64,000 nucleotides of DNA from Christiangramia oceanisediminis. Its GTDB lineage: Bacteria > Bacteroidota > Bacteroidia > Flavobacteriales > Flavobacteriaceae. Numbering within the stretch: the stretch's first letter is position 1; each line of letters begins with the position of its first letter. The position numbers were made by a program, and so were the translations under genes. The stretch lies in contig NZ_JANCNS010000001.1 of the NCBI RefSeq assembly GCF_022570735.2, positions 124,001 to 188,000 of the forward strand, written 5' to 3'. Below the pieces are notes generated by a model. The model ran no database searches and was not told the origin of the DNA. It saw only the letters and a list, made by a program, of their open reading frames with translations. This document shows positions 1-8,697 of this stretch, in pieces.

Positions 1-270
1 GAACAGCGACTAGTGGCCATCTGGCTCAGCCTGAAATCGGAGTCTGATCTTGTATTGCTTGATGAACCCTTTTCGCATTTATCTCCAAAATATATAGAGA
101 TCATCAAACGCGAGCTTTTCAAGGAAAAGATTAAAAAAGCGATCGTAATTACCGATCATCTTTACGAGGAGATCCTGGAAATGAGTGACCATATGTATCT
201 AATCCAGAACGGTTGTTCCAGGCCTGTGAACTCCCGGAAAGACCTGAAAGAATTTGGATACATTAACTAG
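1..270 (+). CDS. ABC transporter ATP-binding protein, C-terminal part (partial)
   Basis: The reading frame is open to the first base, so only the last 89 residues of an ATPase are present. The fragment begins with EQR, the tail of the LSGGEQR-type signature. It continues with Walker B (LVLLDEP), a D-loop (SHLSP) and a switch histidine (VITDH). It would bind and hydrolyse ATP to power transport; the substrate and membrane partner lie outside the window. It has few residues after the H-loop, like compact importer or exporter ATPases. Its stop overlaps the purM stop on the other strand by four bases. The family call is firm but the specificity is unknown. Confidence 0.85.
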   Translation, partial: EQRLVAIWLSLKSESDLVLLDEPFSHLSPKYIEIIKRELFKEKIKKAIVITDHLYEEILEMSDHMYLIQNGCSRPVNSRKDLKEFGYIN

Positions 271-1445
271 TATTCGAATTCCCCGTGCCTGCTTTTAATG
301 CTGAGCTTTTTAGCTCCGGAAGCTTCTACCTTGCCAATAATTTGAGCATCTACATCAAATGACCTTGAAATAGAAATGATCTCATCGGCGATGCTTTCAT
401 CTACATACAGTTCCATACGATGCCCCATATTAAAAACCTGGTACATCTCTTTCCAGTCGGTTTTGCTTTCTTCCTGAATGAGTTTAAAAAGTGGCGGAGT
501 ATCAAATAGATTGTCCTTAATAACATGGTTCTTATCGATAAAGTGAAGGATCTTGGTTTGAGCACCTCCACTGCAATGCACCATTCCGTCTATTTTATCA
601 TTGCCAATTTCTTTGAGAATCTTTTTGATGATCGGGGCATAGGTCCTGGTTGGAGAAAGCACCAGTTTCCCGGCGTCGAGCGGACTGTTCTCCACTGTAT
701 CAGTAAGCTCCCTGGTTCCGGAATAGATTAATTCTTCCGGGATCGAGCTATCAAAACTTTCGGGATACTTCTCAGCGAGTATCTTTGAAAATACGTCATG
801 CCGCGCAGAGGTGAGTCCGTTGCTTCCCATTCCGCCGTTATATTCCTTTTCATAACTCGCCTGGCCAAAAGAAGCAAGACCCACGATCACATTTCCGGGT
901 TTGATATTGGCATTGTCGATCACATCTTTTTTAGCCAATCTGGCTGTCACTGTTGAATCCACAATAATGGTTCGCACCAGGTCACCAACATCGGCTGTTT
1001 CTCCCCCGGTGGAATGTATCTCCACACCAAATTCCTTTAATTCTGAAATAAGTTCTTCTGTTCCATTAATGATTGCAGAAATAACTTCACCTGGGATTAG
1101 GTTCTTGTTTCTTCCAATGGTGGAAGAAAGCAGGATATTATCAGTAGCGCCCACACATAGCAGGTCGTCTATATTCATGATAAGGGCGTCCTGGGCGATG
1201 CCTTTCCAAACCGAAAGATCCCCGGTTTCCTTCCAGTACATATAAGCAAGTGAGGATTTGGTACCGGCGCCATCGGCGTGCATGATCAAACAGTGATCCT
1301 CGCTTCCGGTTAAATGATCTGGTACGATCTTGCAAAATGCCTTCGGAAAAAGGCCTTTATCCACATTTTTGATCGCATTGTGCACATCTTCCTTACCGGC
1401 TGAAACACCTCTTCCTGAATATCGCTTGCTTACTTCCTTGCTCAT
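267..1445 (-). CDS. purM: Phosphoribosylformylglycinamidine cyclo-ligase (AIR synthase)
   Basis: This enzyme closes the imidazole ring of FGAM to give AIR, using ATP, in step five of purine synthesis in the cytoplasm. It starts with the Gly-rich SGRGVSAGKED segment. It has HADGAGTKSS and the DDLLCVGA metal/ATP motif of the PurM fold, followed by the family's second domain with glycine-rich loops (GGETADVGD, NGGMGSNG). At 392 residues it is longer than the roughly 345 of the E. coli enzyme, which fits the long form common in Bacteroidetes. The ATG at 1443-1445 lies just downstream of a TATCTTTG -7 element. It is convergent with the ABC gene and is not linked to other pur genes here. Confidence 0.93.
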   Translation of the reverse strand: MSKEVSKRYSGRGVSAGKEDVHNAIKNVDKGLFPKAFCKIVPDHLTGSEDHCLIMHADGAGTKSSLAYMYWKETGDLSVWKGIAQDALIMNIDDLLCVGATDNILLSSTIGRNKNLIPGEVISAIINGTEELISELKEFGVEIHSTGGETADVGDLVRTIIVDSTVTARLAKKDVIDNANIKPGNVIVGLASFGQASYEKEYNGGMGSNGLTSARHDVFSKILAEKYPESFDSSIPEELIYSGTRELTDTVENSPLDAGKLVLSPTRTYAPIIKKILKEIGNDKIDGMVHCSGGAQTKILHFIDKNHVIKDNLFDTPPLFKLIQEESKTDWKEMYQVFNMGHRMELYVDESIADEIISISRSFDVDAQIIGKVEASGAKKLSIKSRHGEFEY

Positions 1446-1464
1446 GACTTTTTGTTAGAGACCT

Positions 1465-1472
1465 CAAAGATA
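1465..1472 (-). promoter_or_regulatory. Bacteroidetes-type -7 element for purM
   Basis: On the minus strand the octamer reads TATCTTTG, a perfect match to the Bacteroidetes -7 consensus TAnnTTTG. It lies about 20 bases upstream of the purM ATG, so the 5' UTR would be short. No clear -33 TTG was seen at the expected distance. Confidence 0.5.
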
Positions 1473-1518
1473 AAACCTTTAAAGAGTTCTGGTAAATAAT
1501 CGAATGATTTTAAAAGAA

Positions 1519-1546
1519 AAAAGCCACGCTTTACAGCGCGGCTTTA
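1519..1546 (-). terminator. Rho-independent terminator of glutamine synthetase III
   Basis: AAAGCCACGC and GCGCGGCTTT form a stem with a six-base loop and one mismatch. On the minus strand it is followed by a T-rich run. It lies just after the stop of the GSIII gene and upstream of purM, so it separates the two transcripts. Confidence 0.8.
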
Positions 1547-1571
1547 GAATTATTTTTAATTGAATATCCAC

Positions 1572-3758
1572 TTATCTTGTGAATAACAACTCTCTGTACT
1601 TAGCCAAAGGCCATAGTTCGTCATCAACAAGAAGTTCCAGTTTATCACAGTGGTACCTGATCTCGTCGAAGTAAGGCTTAACATCATCACAATATGCAAA
1701 TGCTTTCTTCTCGGCATCTTCGATCTTATTGGCCACTTTCCTGGCTTCGATCATCGCGTTCACATTCGAGTTGATCTTAGCAATATGAGCTGAAATGCTT
1801 TCGATGATCTCCAGTTGCTCTTTTGCATGTCTTGCAAAATCATCGGCATAGATATCTTTCAATCCGCGAACGTTCTTGATAAGGATGTTCTGATACCTGA
1901 TCGCTGTTGGGATAATGTGATTGCGAGCGATATCTCCAAGCACACGCCCTTCGATCTGGATTCTCATTGCATACTCCTCCAGTTCGATCTCGTGACGAGC
2001 CTCGATCTCGGTTTCGTTCATTACCTCAAGATCCTTGAAAAGCTTGATGGTCTCTTTACTTACCTGGGCTTTCAATGCCTGAGGAGTTGTACGGTTGTTG
2101 CTGAGTCCACGTTTTTTCGCTTCTTTTTCCCATGCTTCTCCATATCCATCTCCTTCGAAACGGATCTTCTTGGACTTCTTGATATATTCTCTAAGAACAT
2201 TGAAGATAGCATCATCTTTCTTCATTTTCTTGCTCTTGATAAGCTTATCTACCTCGACCTTGAATTCCTTCAGCTGCTTGGCAACTATCGAGTTCAATAC
2301 GGTCATGGCATTTGCACAGTTCGCCAAAGAACCTACCGCACGGAATTCAAATTTATTCCCGGTAAAAGCGAATGGAGAGGTCCTGTTCCTGTCAGTATTA
2401 TCAAGCAGGATCTCAGGGATCTTACCAACTACGTTCAACTTTAGTTCTGTCTTTTCCTGTGGAGAAAGTTTACCATCAGTAACTTTTTCCAGTTCATCAA
2501 GAACCTTGGTCAACTGAGAACCAATGAATACTGAAAGGATCGCTGGTGGAGCCTCGTTCGCACCTAGACGGTGATCGTTAGATGCACTGGCAATAGCAGC
2601 TCTTAGCAGTTCTTCATGATCATAAACAGCCTTGATAGTGTTTACGAAAAAGGTAAGGAACTGAAGGTTTTTCATTGGAGTTGATCCCGGTGAAAGCAGG
2701 TTAGTACCTGTATCTGTCGCAAGGGACCAGTTATTATGTTTACCACTACCGTTGATCCCGGCAAATGGCTTTTCGTGCATTAGCACGGCAAGATTATGTC
2801 TTTCACCAACTTTCTTCATCACATCCATGATCAAAGAGTTGTGGTCTACCGCAAGGTTGGCCTCTTCAAAGATCGGCGCAAGCTCGAACTGGTTTGGTGC
2901 TACCTCGTTATGACGTGTCTTAACAGGAATTCCCAGTTTCATACATTCGATCTCCAGATCCATCATAAATGCTATTGCTCTTGAAGGGATAGATCCAAAA
3001 TAATGATCGTCCAGCTGCTGGCCCTTAGCCGGAGAATGACCCAGCAGGGTTCTTCCGGTTAGCGTGATATCAGGTCTTGAAGCAACAAGAGCCGAATCGA
3101 TCAAGAAATATTCCTGCTCCCACCCAAGGGTCGCATTCACTTTCTTAACATTTTTATCAAAATATTTGGCTACATCGGTGGCTGCATGATCAACCGCCTG
3201 AAGCGCTCTTAATAATGGTGTCTTGTTATCTAGTGCCTCACCTGTGTAGGACACGAAAATGGTTGGGATACAAAGAGTGGTTCCCCATATGAAAGCAGGA
3301 GAAGTAGGATCCCAGGCTGTATATCCACGAGCCTCAAAAGTGTTTCTTATTCCTCCACTAGGAAAACTGGAAGCATCAGGCTCCTGCTGTACCAATTGCC
3401 CTCCACCAAATTTTTCGATGGCAAGACCTTCGCCTAAAGGCTCGAAAAAGGAATCATGCTTTTCAGCAGTTGTACCAGTTAACGGCTGGAACCAATGAGT
3501 GTAGTGAGTTACTCCTTTAGAGATCGCCCATTCCTTCATCCCGGTAGAAATATGATCAGCTACATTCCGGTCTATTTTCTTCCCGGTACGCATTGCTTCG
3601 GTCACATTCTGGTAGGCCTCCTTGGTAAGAAACTGTCTCATTACAGTTTCATTGAATACATTGGTAGAAAAAATTTCAGACCTTCTTGCAGGTTCTTCAA
3701 TTTTTAACGGCTTTCGATTTAGGGTTTCTTTTAATGCTTGAAATCGTAATGTTCCCAT
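1572..3758 (-). CDS. glnN: Glutamine synthetase type III
   Basis: This enzyme makes glutamine from glutamate, ammonia and ATP in the cytoplasm. At 728 residues it has the length of the GSIII family, far above the roughly 340 of GSII and 470 of GSI. Catalytic-core motifs include GWEQEYFLID (metal-binding glutamates), TRHNEVAPNQFELAP and the NGSGKHNNWSL histidine loop. A long C-terminal helical region follows the core, as in other GSIII enzymes. It is divergent from a GSII gene across a 288-base gap that carries two CCCC/GGGG dyads, which points to joint nitrogen control (inference). The symbol glnN is the usual name for GSIII genes. A terminator follows at 1519-1546. Confidence 0.95.
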   Translation of the reverse strand: MGTLRFQALKETLNRKPLKIEEPARRSEIFSTNVFNETVMRQFLTKEAYQNVTEAMRTGKKIDRNVADHISTGMKEWAISKGVTHYTHWFQPLTGTTAEKHDSFFEPLGEGLAIEKFGGGQLVQQEPDASSFPSGGIRNTFEARGYTAWDPTSPAFIWGTTLCIPTIFVSYTGEALDNKTPLLRALQAVDHAATDVAKYFDKNVKKVNATLGWEQEYFLIDSALVASRPDITLTGRTLLGHSPAKGQQLDDHYFGSIPSRAIAFMMDLEIECMKLGIPVKTRHNEVAPNQFELAPIFEEANLAVDHNSLIMDVMKKVGERHNLAVLMHEKPFAGINGSGKHNNWSLATDTGTNLLSPGSTPMKNLQFLTFFVNTIKAVYDHEELLRAAIASASNDHRLGANEAPPAILSVFIGSQLTKVLDELEKVTDGKLSPQEKTELKLNVVGKIPEILLDNTDRNRTSPFAFTGNKFEFRAVGSLANCANAMTVLNSIVAKQLKEFKVEVDKLIKSKKMKKDDAIFNVLREYIKKSKKIRFEGDGYGEAWEKEAKKRGLSNNRTTPQALKAQVSKETIKLFKDLEVMNETEIEARHEIELEEYAMRIQIEGRVLGDIARNHIIPTAIRYQNILIKNVRGLKDIYADDFARHAKEQLEIIESISAHIAKINSNVNAMIEARKVANKIEDAEKKAFAYCDDVKPYFDEIRYHCDKLELLVDDELWPLAKYRELLFTR

Positions 3759-3918
3759 AAAGAATATTTAAGTTGTGTTTGTTCTTTTAATTGAACTTCA
3801 ATTTAAAATAAAAAGCCGTTGATCAATAAGATGGCACGACTTCACGATGCGAATATAGGATATCTGGTTTGAATTTTTAAAAATAACAACCTTAAAAAAT
3901 GCTAAATTTTCAATTTTA

Positions 3919-3936
3919 CCCCTATTAAAATAGGGG
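3919..3936. promoter_or_regulatory. Perfect inverted repeat between GSIII and GSII genes
   Basis: CCCCTATT and AATAGGGG are perfect inverted arms separated by two A residues. The site lies about 110 bases upstream of the GSII start and 160 upstream of the GSIII start. There is no T-run, so it looks more like an operator than a terminator. The cognate regulator is unknown. Confidence 0.45.
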
Positions 3937-3970
3937 CTCCATAAAAATTAACGTTGTTTTACATTTTCAT

Positions 3971-3989
3971 ACCCCGCCAACAAAGGGGT
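3971..3989. promoter_or_regulatory. Second CCCC/GGGG dyad upstream of GSII
   Basis: ACCCC and GGGGT are inverted arms spaced by nine bases. The centre is about 52 bases from that of the dyad at 3919-3936, roughly five helical turns. The pair could be bound cooperatively by one regulator. The short arms make this weaker than the first dyad when taken alone. Confidence 0.35.
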
Positions 3990-4046
3990 TTAAGTTTTAT
4001 TTAATATTTTAGTTAGCTCTAAATTCATATCAAATTATCTACAGGA

Positions 4047-5072
4047 ATGAGCAGGAAAGCAAAACTTGAGTACATCTGGCTGGACGGATATTATCCCACC
4101 CAGAACATGCGAAGCAAAACAAAGATCGAGGACAATTTTAGCGGTAAGCTTGAGGATTGCCCCATCTGGTCTTTTGACGGATCATCTACCAAACAGGCCG
4201 AAGGTGGCAGTTCAGACTGTCTTTTGAAACCTGTGGCGATCTATCCCGATCCGGCCCGAAAGAACGGTTTCCTGGTCATGTCTGAAGTATTGAATCCTGA
4301 CGGTACGCCACATGAAACCAATTCAAGAGCAACCATAGATGATGAAGACGAGGATTTCTGGTTTGGTTTTGAGCAGGAGTATTTTATCATGGATTCCAAA
4401 ACCCAACTGCCTTTAGGTTTCCCCATGGGAGGATACCCGGGACCACAGGGAATGTATTACTGTTCGGTTGGAGGCCGAAATACCCACGGTAGAGACCTGG
4501 TAGAGGAACATGCAGATCTATGCCTGGAAGCAGGAATCAACTTTGAAGGTATCAACCAGGAGGTTGCCAGCGGACAATGGGAATTCCAGATCTTTGCAAA
4601 GGGAGGAAAAAAGGCAGGAGACGAGGTTTGGGTTGCCAGATATCTACTGGACAGGCTAACCGAAAAATACGGTTACTATATCGAATACCATCCTAAACCA
4701 GTAAAAGGAGACTGGAATGGATCTGGAATGCATTGTAACTTCTCGAACACTCTTCTAAGAACTGCAGGTTCCAAAGAAATTTATGACCAGGTTTGTGAAG
4801 CATTCAGGCCGGTTACCAAAGAACATATTGAAGTTTACGGTGAATATAACGATCAACGACTTACCGGGAAACACGAGACCGCAGCGATCACAGACTTTAG
4901 CTACGGAGTTTCAGATCGCGGCGCGTCAATAAGGATTCCAATTATCACCGTCGAGAAGGGTTATAAAGGATGGCTGGAAGACAGGAGGCCAGCTTCCAAC
5001 GCCGATCCATACAAGGTAGCGGCGCGAATCATAAAGACGGTCGAATCTGTGAAAATTGCAGTTCCCGCTTAA
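4047..5072 (+). CDS. Glutamine synthetase type II (eukaryote-like, beta-grasp)
   Basis: A second, unrelated-length glutamine synthetase of 341 residues. The N-terminal beta-grasp domain includes LEYIWLDGYYPTQNMRSKTK and the WSFDGSST motif that is diagnostic of GSII. The catalytic domain has FGFEQEYF, GINQEVASGQWEFQ and WNGSGMHCNFS, and ends with the GASIRIPI arginine loop. It condenses ammonia with glutamate using ATP. GSII enzymes typify eukaryotes and some bacteria; the pairing with GSIII recurs in flavobacteria as far as I recall. The ATG is preceded by a weak AGGA ribosome site. A strong terminator follows at 5097-5127. Confidence 0.95.
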   Translation: MSRKAKLEYIWLDGYYPTQNMRSKTKIEDNFSGKLEDCPIWSFDGSSTKQAEGGSSDCLLKPVAIYPDPARKNGFLVMSEVLNPDGTPHETNSRATIDDEDEDFWFGFEQEYFIMDSKTQLPLGFPMGGYPGPQGMYYCSVGGRNTHGRDLVEEHADLCLEAGINFEGINQEVASGQWEFQIFAKGGKKAGDEVWVARYLLDRLTEKYGYYIEYHPKPVKGDWNGSGMHCNFSNTLLRTAGSKEIYDQVCEAFRPVTKEHIEVYGEYNDQRLTGKHETAAITDFSYGVSDRGASIRIPIITVEKGYKGWLEDRRPASNADPYKVAARIIKTVESVKIAVPA

Positions 5073-5096
5073 AGCATACAGACTATGAAAAAGAAG

Positions 5097-5127
5097 AAAA
5101 GACCATTCTAAAAGATGGTCTTTTTTT
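5097..5127 (+). terminator. Terminator after GSII gene
   Basis: AAAGACCAT and ATGGTCTTT form a stem with an eight-base loop, followed by a run of T. It lies between two convergent genes, and A-runs on the other side allow it to work in both directions. Confidence 0.85.
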
Positions 5128-6070
5128 ATACAAAAGCCATCAGGATAAAAACTGAATAACCGGCAAGCAGTACGAATCCTTCCTTGCGACCCATCTCTGA
5201 ATGTTTCGGGATCAACAGCATTGGAAGCAATACAAAAGCGATCCCCAGCATCCAGAACATATCCGATTTCAGAATTTGATCAGATTGAACAGCTATTGGT
5301 TTAATAATGGCTGTAATCCCAAGGACAGAAGCTATATTAAAAATGTTAGAGCCAATAAGATTACCAAGCGAAATCGCCTTTTCCTTTTTGATCGCTGCGA
5401 TAAGCGAAGCTGCGAGTTCGGGAACACTGGTTCCTATGGCGATCACGGTCACAGATACCACTCTTTCACTGATCCCTAACTGGGTCGCAAGATCTACGGC
5501 TCCCTTAACTAAAAGTTCTGATCCGCCCCAAAGCGCGAAGATCCCTATCAATAACCAGATCGTCATTTTAAATCCTCCTACTTCCCGAAGCGATTCATCA
5601 ACTTCCTCTGCGATCACTTTATCCTTTTTTCTAGATCGTTTTATCAGAACAAAAAGATAAACCACCAGCCCAATCAAAAAAGCGATACCCTCTATCCTGG
5701 AAAGGCTGTTATTGCTGCTAAGGAAAAAGTAAAGTACAATGGAAAAGACCATCATCACCGGCCAGTTGATCCTGTAAAAATCACGATCTACCATTAAAGG
5801 TGAGATCATAGCGGTAAGGCCTAACACCATACCGATATTGGCAATATTCGAACCTATTACGTTCCCCAGTGAAATATCTGAAAATCCGTCAATGGCTGCC
5901 TGCAGACTCACCAGAAGTTCTGGTGCCGAAGTCGCAAAGGATACAACAGTAAGACCTATCACCATTCGGGATATTTTTAGTTTTAGCGATAATGCCACTG
6001 AAGATCTAACCAGGAATTCTCCTCCAACTACCAGCAACACAAAACCAATTAACAGATAGACTATACTCAT
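5126..6070 (-). CDS. Calcium/sodium antiporter, CaCA family (YrbG-like)
   Basis: An inner-membrane exchanger of 314 residues with about ten hydrophobic segments. The two alpha repeats carry the inverted-duplication signatures of CaCA proteins: SFATSAPELLVS with GNVIGSNIANIG in the first half, and AIGTSVPELAAS with GNLIGSNIFNIASV in the second. The acidic residues in the PEL motifs are the expected cation ligands. It probably extrudes Ca2+ in exchange for Na+ or H+. It is divergent from the blaI-like gene and convergent with GSII, so it is probably transcribed alone. Confidence 0.9.
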   Translation of the reverse strand: MSIVYLLIGFVLLVVGGEFLVRSSVALSLKLKISRMVIGLTVVSFATSAPELLVSLQAAIDGFSDISLGNVIGSNIANIGMVLGLTAMISPLMVDRDFYRINWPVMMVFSIVLYFFLSSNNSLSRIEGIAFLIGLVVYLFVLIKRSRKKDKVIAEEVDESLREVGGFKMTIWLLIGIFALWGGSELLVKGAVDLATQLGISERVVSVTVIAIGTSVPELAASLIAAIKKEKAISLGNLIGSNIFNIASVLGITAIIKPIAVQSDQILKSDMFWMLGIAFVLLPMLLIPKHSEMGRKEGFVLLAGYSVFILMAFV

Positions 6071-6127
6071 GAAAAAAATTTTAGCGAAGATAGGGATTGC
6101 GTTAAAAACTACACAGGATAAAAAAAC

Positions 6128-6170
6128 AACTACTTTTATAGTTTACTAACTATTTTTTTCGTTATATTTG
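6128..6170 (+). promoter_or_regulatory. blaI-like promoter with overlapping dyads
   Basis: A perfect -7 element, TATATTTG, lies at 6163-6170. Just upstream are AACTA-N6-TAGTT (6128-6143) and TAGT-TT-ACTA (6139-6148), two overlapping inverted repeats. BlaI/MecI repressors bind short dyads next to their own promoters, so this is a plausible autoregulatory operator. That reading is inference from position and symmetry. Confidence 0.45.
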
Positions 6171-6182
6171 ATCTCAGCATTT

Positions 6183-6560
6183 ATGAAAACATTACCTATG
6201 GAAAAATTAACCAATAAGGAAGAAGAAATCATGAGAGTGCTCTGGGATCTCGAAAAAGCTTTTGTAAAAGAGGTGATTCCCGAGCTGAAAGACCAGAAAC
6301 TTCATTATAATACGGTCTCTACCATAATAAGGAACCTCGAAGACAAAGGATATGTTGCTCATAAGGCCTACGGAAAAACTCACCAGTATTACCCCGTGGT
6401 GAGCAAGGAAAAGTACAGGAAGCAGTTCATGAACATGGCTACAAGCAGATTTTTCGACAATTCCTATAAGAACGTGGTTTCCTATTTTGCCAGGGAAGAA
6501 AAGATAAGTGCTGAAGAACTGCGTGAAATTTTAGAGATCATCGAAAACAAGCAAAAATAA
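6183..6560 (+). CDS. BlaI/MecI/CopY-family transcriptional repressor
   Basis: A 125-residue winged-helix repressor. The N-terminal KLTNKEEEIMRVLWDLEKAF and the recognition-helix region YNTVSTIIRNLEDKGYVAHK match the BlaI family, and the C-terminal helices should mediate dimerisation. In the known systems a membrane M56 protease senses a signal and causes cleavage of the repressor, and here such a protease follows with a one-base stop/start overlap. The frame also opens at a TTG at 6168 that lies inside the -7 box, so that start is excluded. Starts at 6183 or 6198 are both possible. Confidence 0.9.
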   Translation: MKTLPMEKLTNKEEEIMRVLWDLEKAFVKEVIPELKDQKLHYNTVSTIIRNLEDKGYVAHKAYGKTHQYYPVVSKEKYRKQFMNMATSRFFDNSYKNVVSYFAREEKISAEELREILEIIENKQK

Positions 6561-8602
6561 TGGAGGATCTTGTAATCTATATCCTTAAGGTGGGCGGCCT
6601 GCTGAGTATCTTTTACCTTAGCTATGCTTTGCTGCTTAGACAGGAAACCAGTTTCGAGTTAAACCGAAAATTCTTTCTCGCGGGACTGCTGGGTTCACTA
6701 ATATTACCCCTTATCTATTTCACAAAAAAGGTATATATAGAAGCCCAATCAGCTCATCTAAATGCTCTTCCTGCCCCATTTGAATTCGCCACTGTCACAG
6801 AAGAAAACAGTATAGACTGGTGGCAAGTTGCGGGCATTGTTTACCTGATCGTTTCGGGATTTTTACTGTTGCGCCTGATCCTTCAATTATCTTCTATTTT
6901 TCGGCTTATCTTCAACGGAAGGACAGAAAAAAGTTCAGGTTATCGATTTCTAAAAGTATATGAAGAACAATTACCATTTTCATTCTTCAATTTCATCGTG
7001 TTCAATCCGGAAAAACATTCAGATAAAGAACTGAAACTGGTCCTGGAACATGAGAAGGTTCACGCAAGGCAGCTCCATTCCGCAGACATTTTACTCATCA
7101 ACCTGGTGAGTTGCTTTTTATGGTTCAACCCTTTCACCTGGTTATACCGAAAGGCCATGGAGCAAAACCTGGAATTCATTGCCGACAGGGAAACCGTTCG
7201 GCATAAAGCTGAAATCAAAGAATATCAACATGCCCTGGTGAAGGTCTCGGTGACCAATATGAAGCCAGCCCTAACAAATCATTTTTATCAATCATTTATC
7301 AAAAAACGAATACTTATGTTAAACAAAAAATCATCAAATCATAGTCCAGCCTGGAAATTAGGGCTCGTAATGCCTTTAGTCCTGGCTTTTATGCTTCTTT
7401 TTAATGTAAAGACCGAAGCCCAGGTAGTGGAAAAAGAACAGGTTTCAGAGGTCGAAATAGTGGGAGCCTCGAGTGATAAAGATATCATTGTGATTAAAGA
7501 TATCGATCCTGCCGAGAATAATACAAAGGGCTATAAGGAAATGAGAATAAAAGTTGAAAAAGTTGAACCATCACCGGAAGTGAAGCGGAAAGCTGATGTT
7601 AAAGCCGTTGGATTTAGAAGTAATCAATCTCAAATTGGTATTAATCCGCTGTATGTTATAAATGGAAAAACCTATAAGGCTTCTAAACTTCGCAATAAAT
7701 ATGTTAGGCTGCGATCAGGTCTTCAGATGTTGCCTTCTGAAGAATCCGTGAAAAAATATGGTGAAGATGCCAAAAATGGAGCTGTCATCATCACTGACGC
7801 TGAGATCATTCGAAATTTTGATAAAGAATTGGATGAGATCAAAGGAAGAGATTTTAATGGTCGCTATTTAATGGTGGGAGATAATGGAAAACCTACTTAC
7901 CTCAACCTCGACACCGAAAACCGTAGACTTGCTTCTCACAGAACCGTGCGAGGGTATAATATTACGGGTGATCAATTAAATAATGCAGGTGCAAGAACCA
8001 TTGTAATTCACAAGAACGATTCAGCAGGTCTACACCGTGAAATGAGATTCGGCAACGAGGAATTAAACGCAATACAGTTTTCAAGACCTGATAATTTTAG
8101 CCAAAGCGACGATCTAGATGCCAAAGTAATTATAGGCTATCCTTCCCAGGAACCATTATTTGTTGTAGACGACGAGATAAAAGCTAGGGGATTTAAGGCA
8201 TCTAATATCGATCCAAACAACATTGCTTCCATGAAGGTGTTAAAAGGTGAAAGCGCGGTTAAGGAATATGGTGAAAAAGGTGAACATGGGGTGATCATCA
8301 TTACCATGAAAAAACCGGGAGAAAAGGCTTCAGATTCCAACCCGGCAAAACTTTATGAACTTCATAATAAAATGACCGATACCGAACTGGAGGCTCTTAA
8401 GTTAAAGCTAAAGGAAGAAGCCGGAATGGATCTGGAAATTTCAGATATTAAAAGAAATCAGGAAGGAAAAATAAACGAGATATCTCTTTCCGGTAAAAAG
8501 GATGGAAAATCTGCCTCCGCGACCTGGAGCACTAATGAGGGGATTCCACCAATCAAAGTAGGAATTAGCCAGAGCGGCAGCCTCATACTTTCCTCGAATT
8601 AA
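6560..8602 (+). CDS. M56 (BlaR1-like) membrane metallopeptidase with TonB-plug-like segments
   Basis: The partner of the upstream BlaI-type repressor, 680 residues. The N-terminal third is hydrophobic with several membrane helices. The zinc-protease motif HEKVH is at residues 164-168, with a downstream EFIADRE that would supply the third ligand. Another hydrophobic helix is near residue 270. The C-terminal 350 residues are unlike BlaR1's penicillin-binding sensor. They contain two plug-like units, NPLYVINGK...KNGAVIITD (about 362-410) and EPLFVVDDE...EHGVIIITMKK (about 530-585), which resemble the plug motif of SusC/TonB-dependent receptors. The signal sensed is unknown. A terminator follows at 8628-8655. 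Confidence 0.85.
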   Translation: MEDLVIYILKVGGLLSIFYLSYALLLRQETSFELNRKFFLAGLLGSLILPLIYFTKKVYIEAQSAHLNALPAPFEFATVTEENSIDWWQVAGIVYLIVSGFLLLRLILQLSSIFRLIFNGRTEKSSGYRFLKVYEEQLPFSFFNFIVFNPEKHSDKELKLVLEHEKVHARQLHSADILLINLVSCFLWFNPFTWLYRKAMEQNLEFIADRETVRHKAEIKEYQHALVKVSVTNMKPALTNHFYQSFIKKRILMLNKKSSNHSPAWKLGLVMPLVLAFMLLFNVKTEAQVVEKEQVSEVEIVGASSDKDIIVIKDIDPAENNTKGYKEMRIKVEKVEPSPEVKRKADVKAVGFRSNQSQIGINPLYVINGKTYKASKLRNKYVRLRSGLQMLPSEESVKKYGEDAKNGAVIITDAEIIRNFDKELDEIKGRDFNGRYLMVGDNGKPTYLNLDTENRRLASHRTVRGYNITGDQLNNAGARTIVIHKNDSAGLHREMRFGNEELNAIQFSRPDNFSQSDDLDAKVIIGYPSQEPLFVVDDEIKARGFKASNIDPNNIASMKVLKGESAVKEYGEKGEHGVIIITMKKPGEKASDSNPAKLYELHNKMTDTELEALKLKLKEEAGMDLEISDIKRNQEGKINEISLSGKKDGKSASATWSTNEGIPPIKVGISQSGSLILSSN

Positions 8603-8627
8603 TTGAAATAACACATCAAATTAAATA

Positions 8628-8655
8628 AAAAGCCGCTTTTAGCGGTTTTTTATTT
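8628..8655 (+). terminator. Terminator after the M56 gene
   Basis: AAAGCCGCT and AGCGGTTTT form a short stem with a tight loop, followed by a long T-rich tract. It closes the blaI-M56 operon. Confidence 0.8.
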
Positions 8656-8697
8656 TTTAATACCTTTCAGTGTAAATAACCAATCAAGAGAATTAAG

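Noticed and set aside
1815-2444. 209-residue plus-strand frame opposite GSIII
   Set aside because: It is a shadow of the conserved GSIII coding sequence, with no independent signals.
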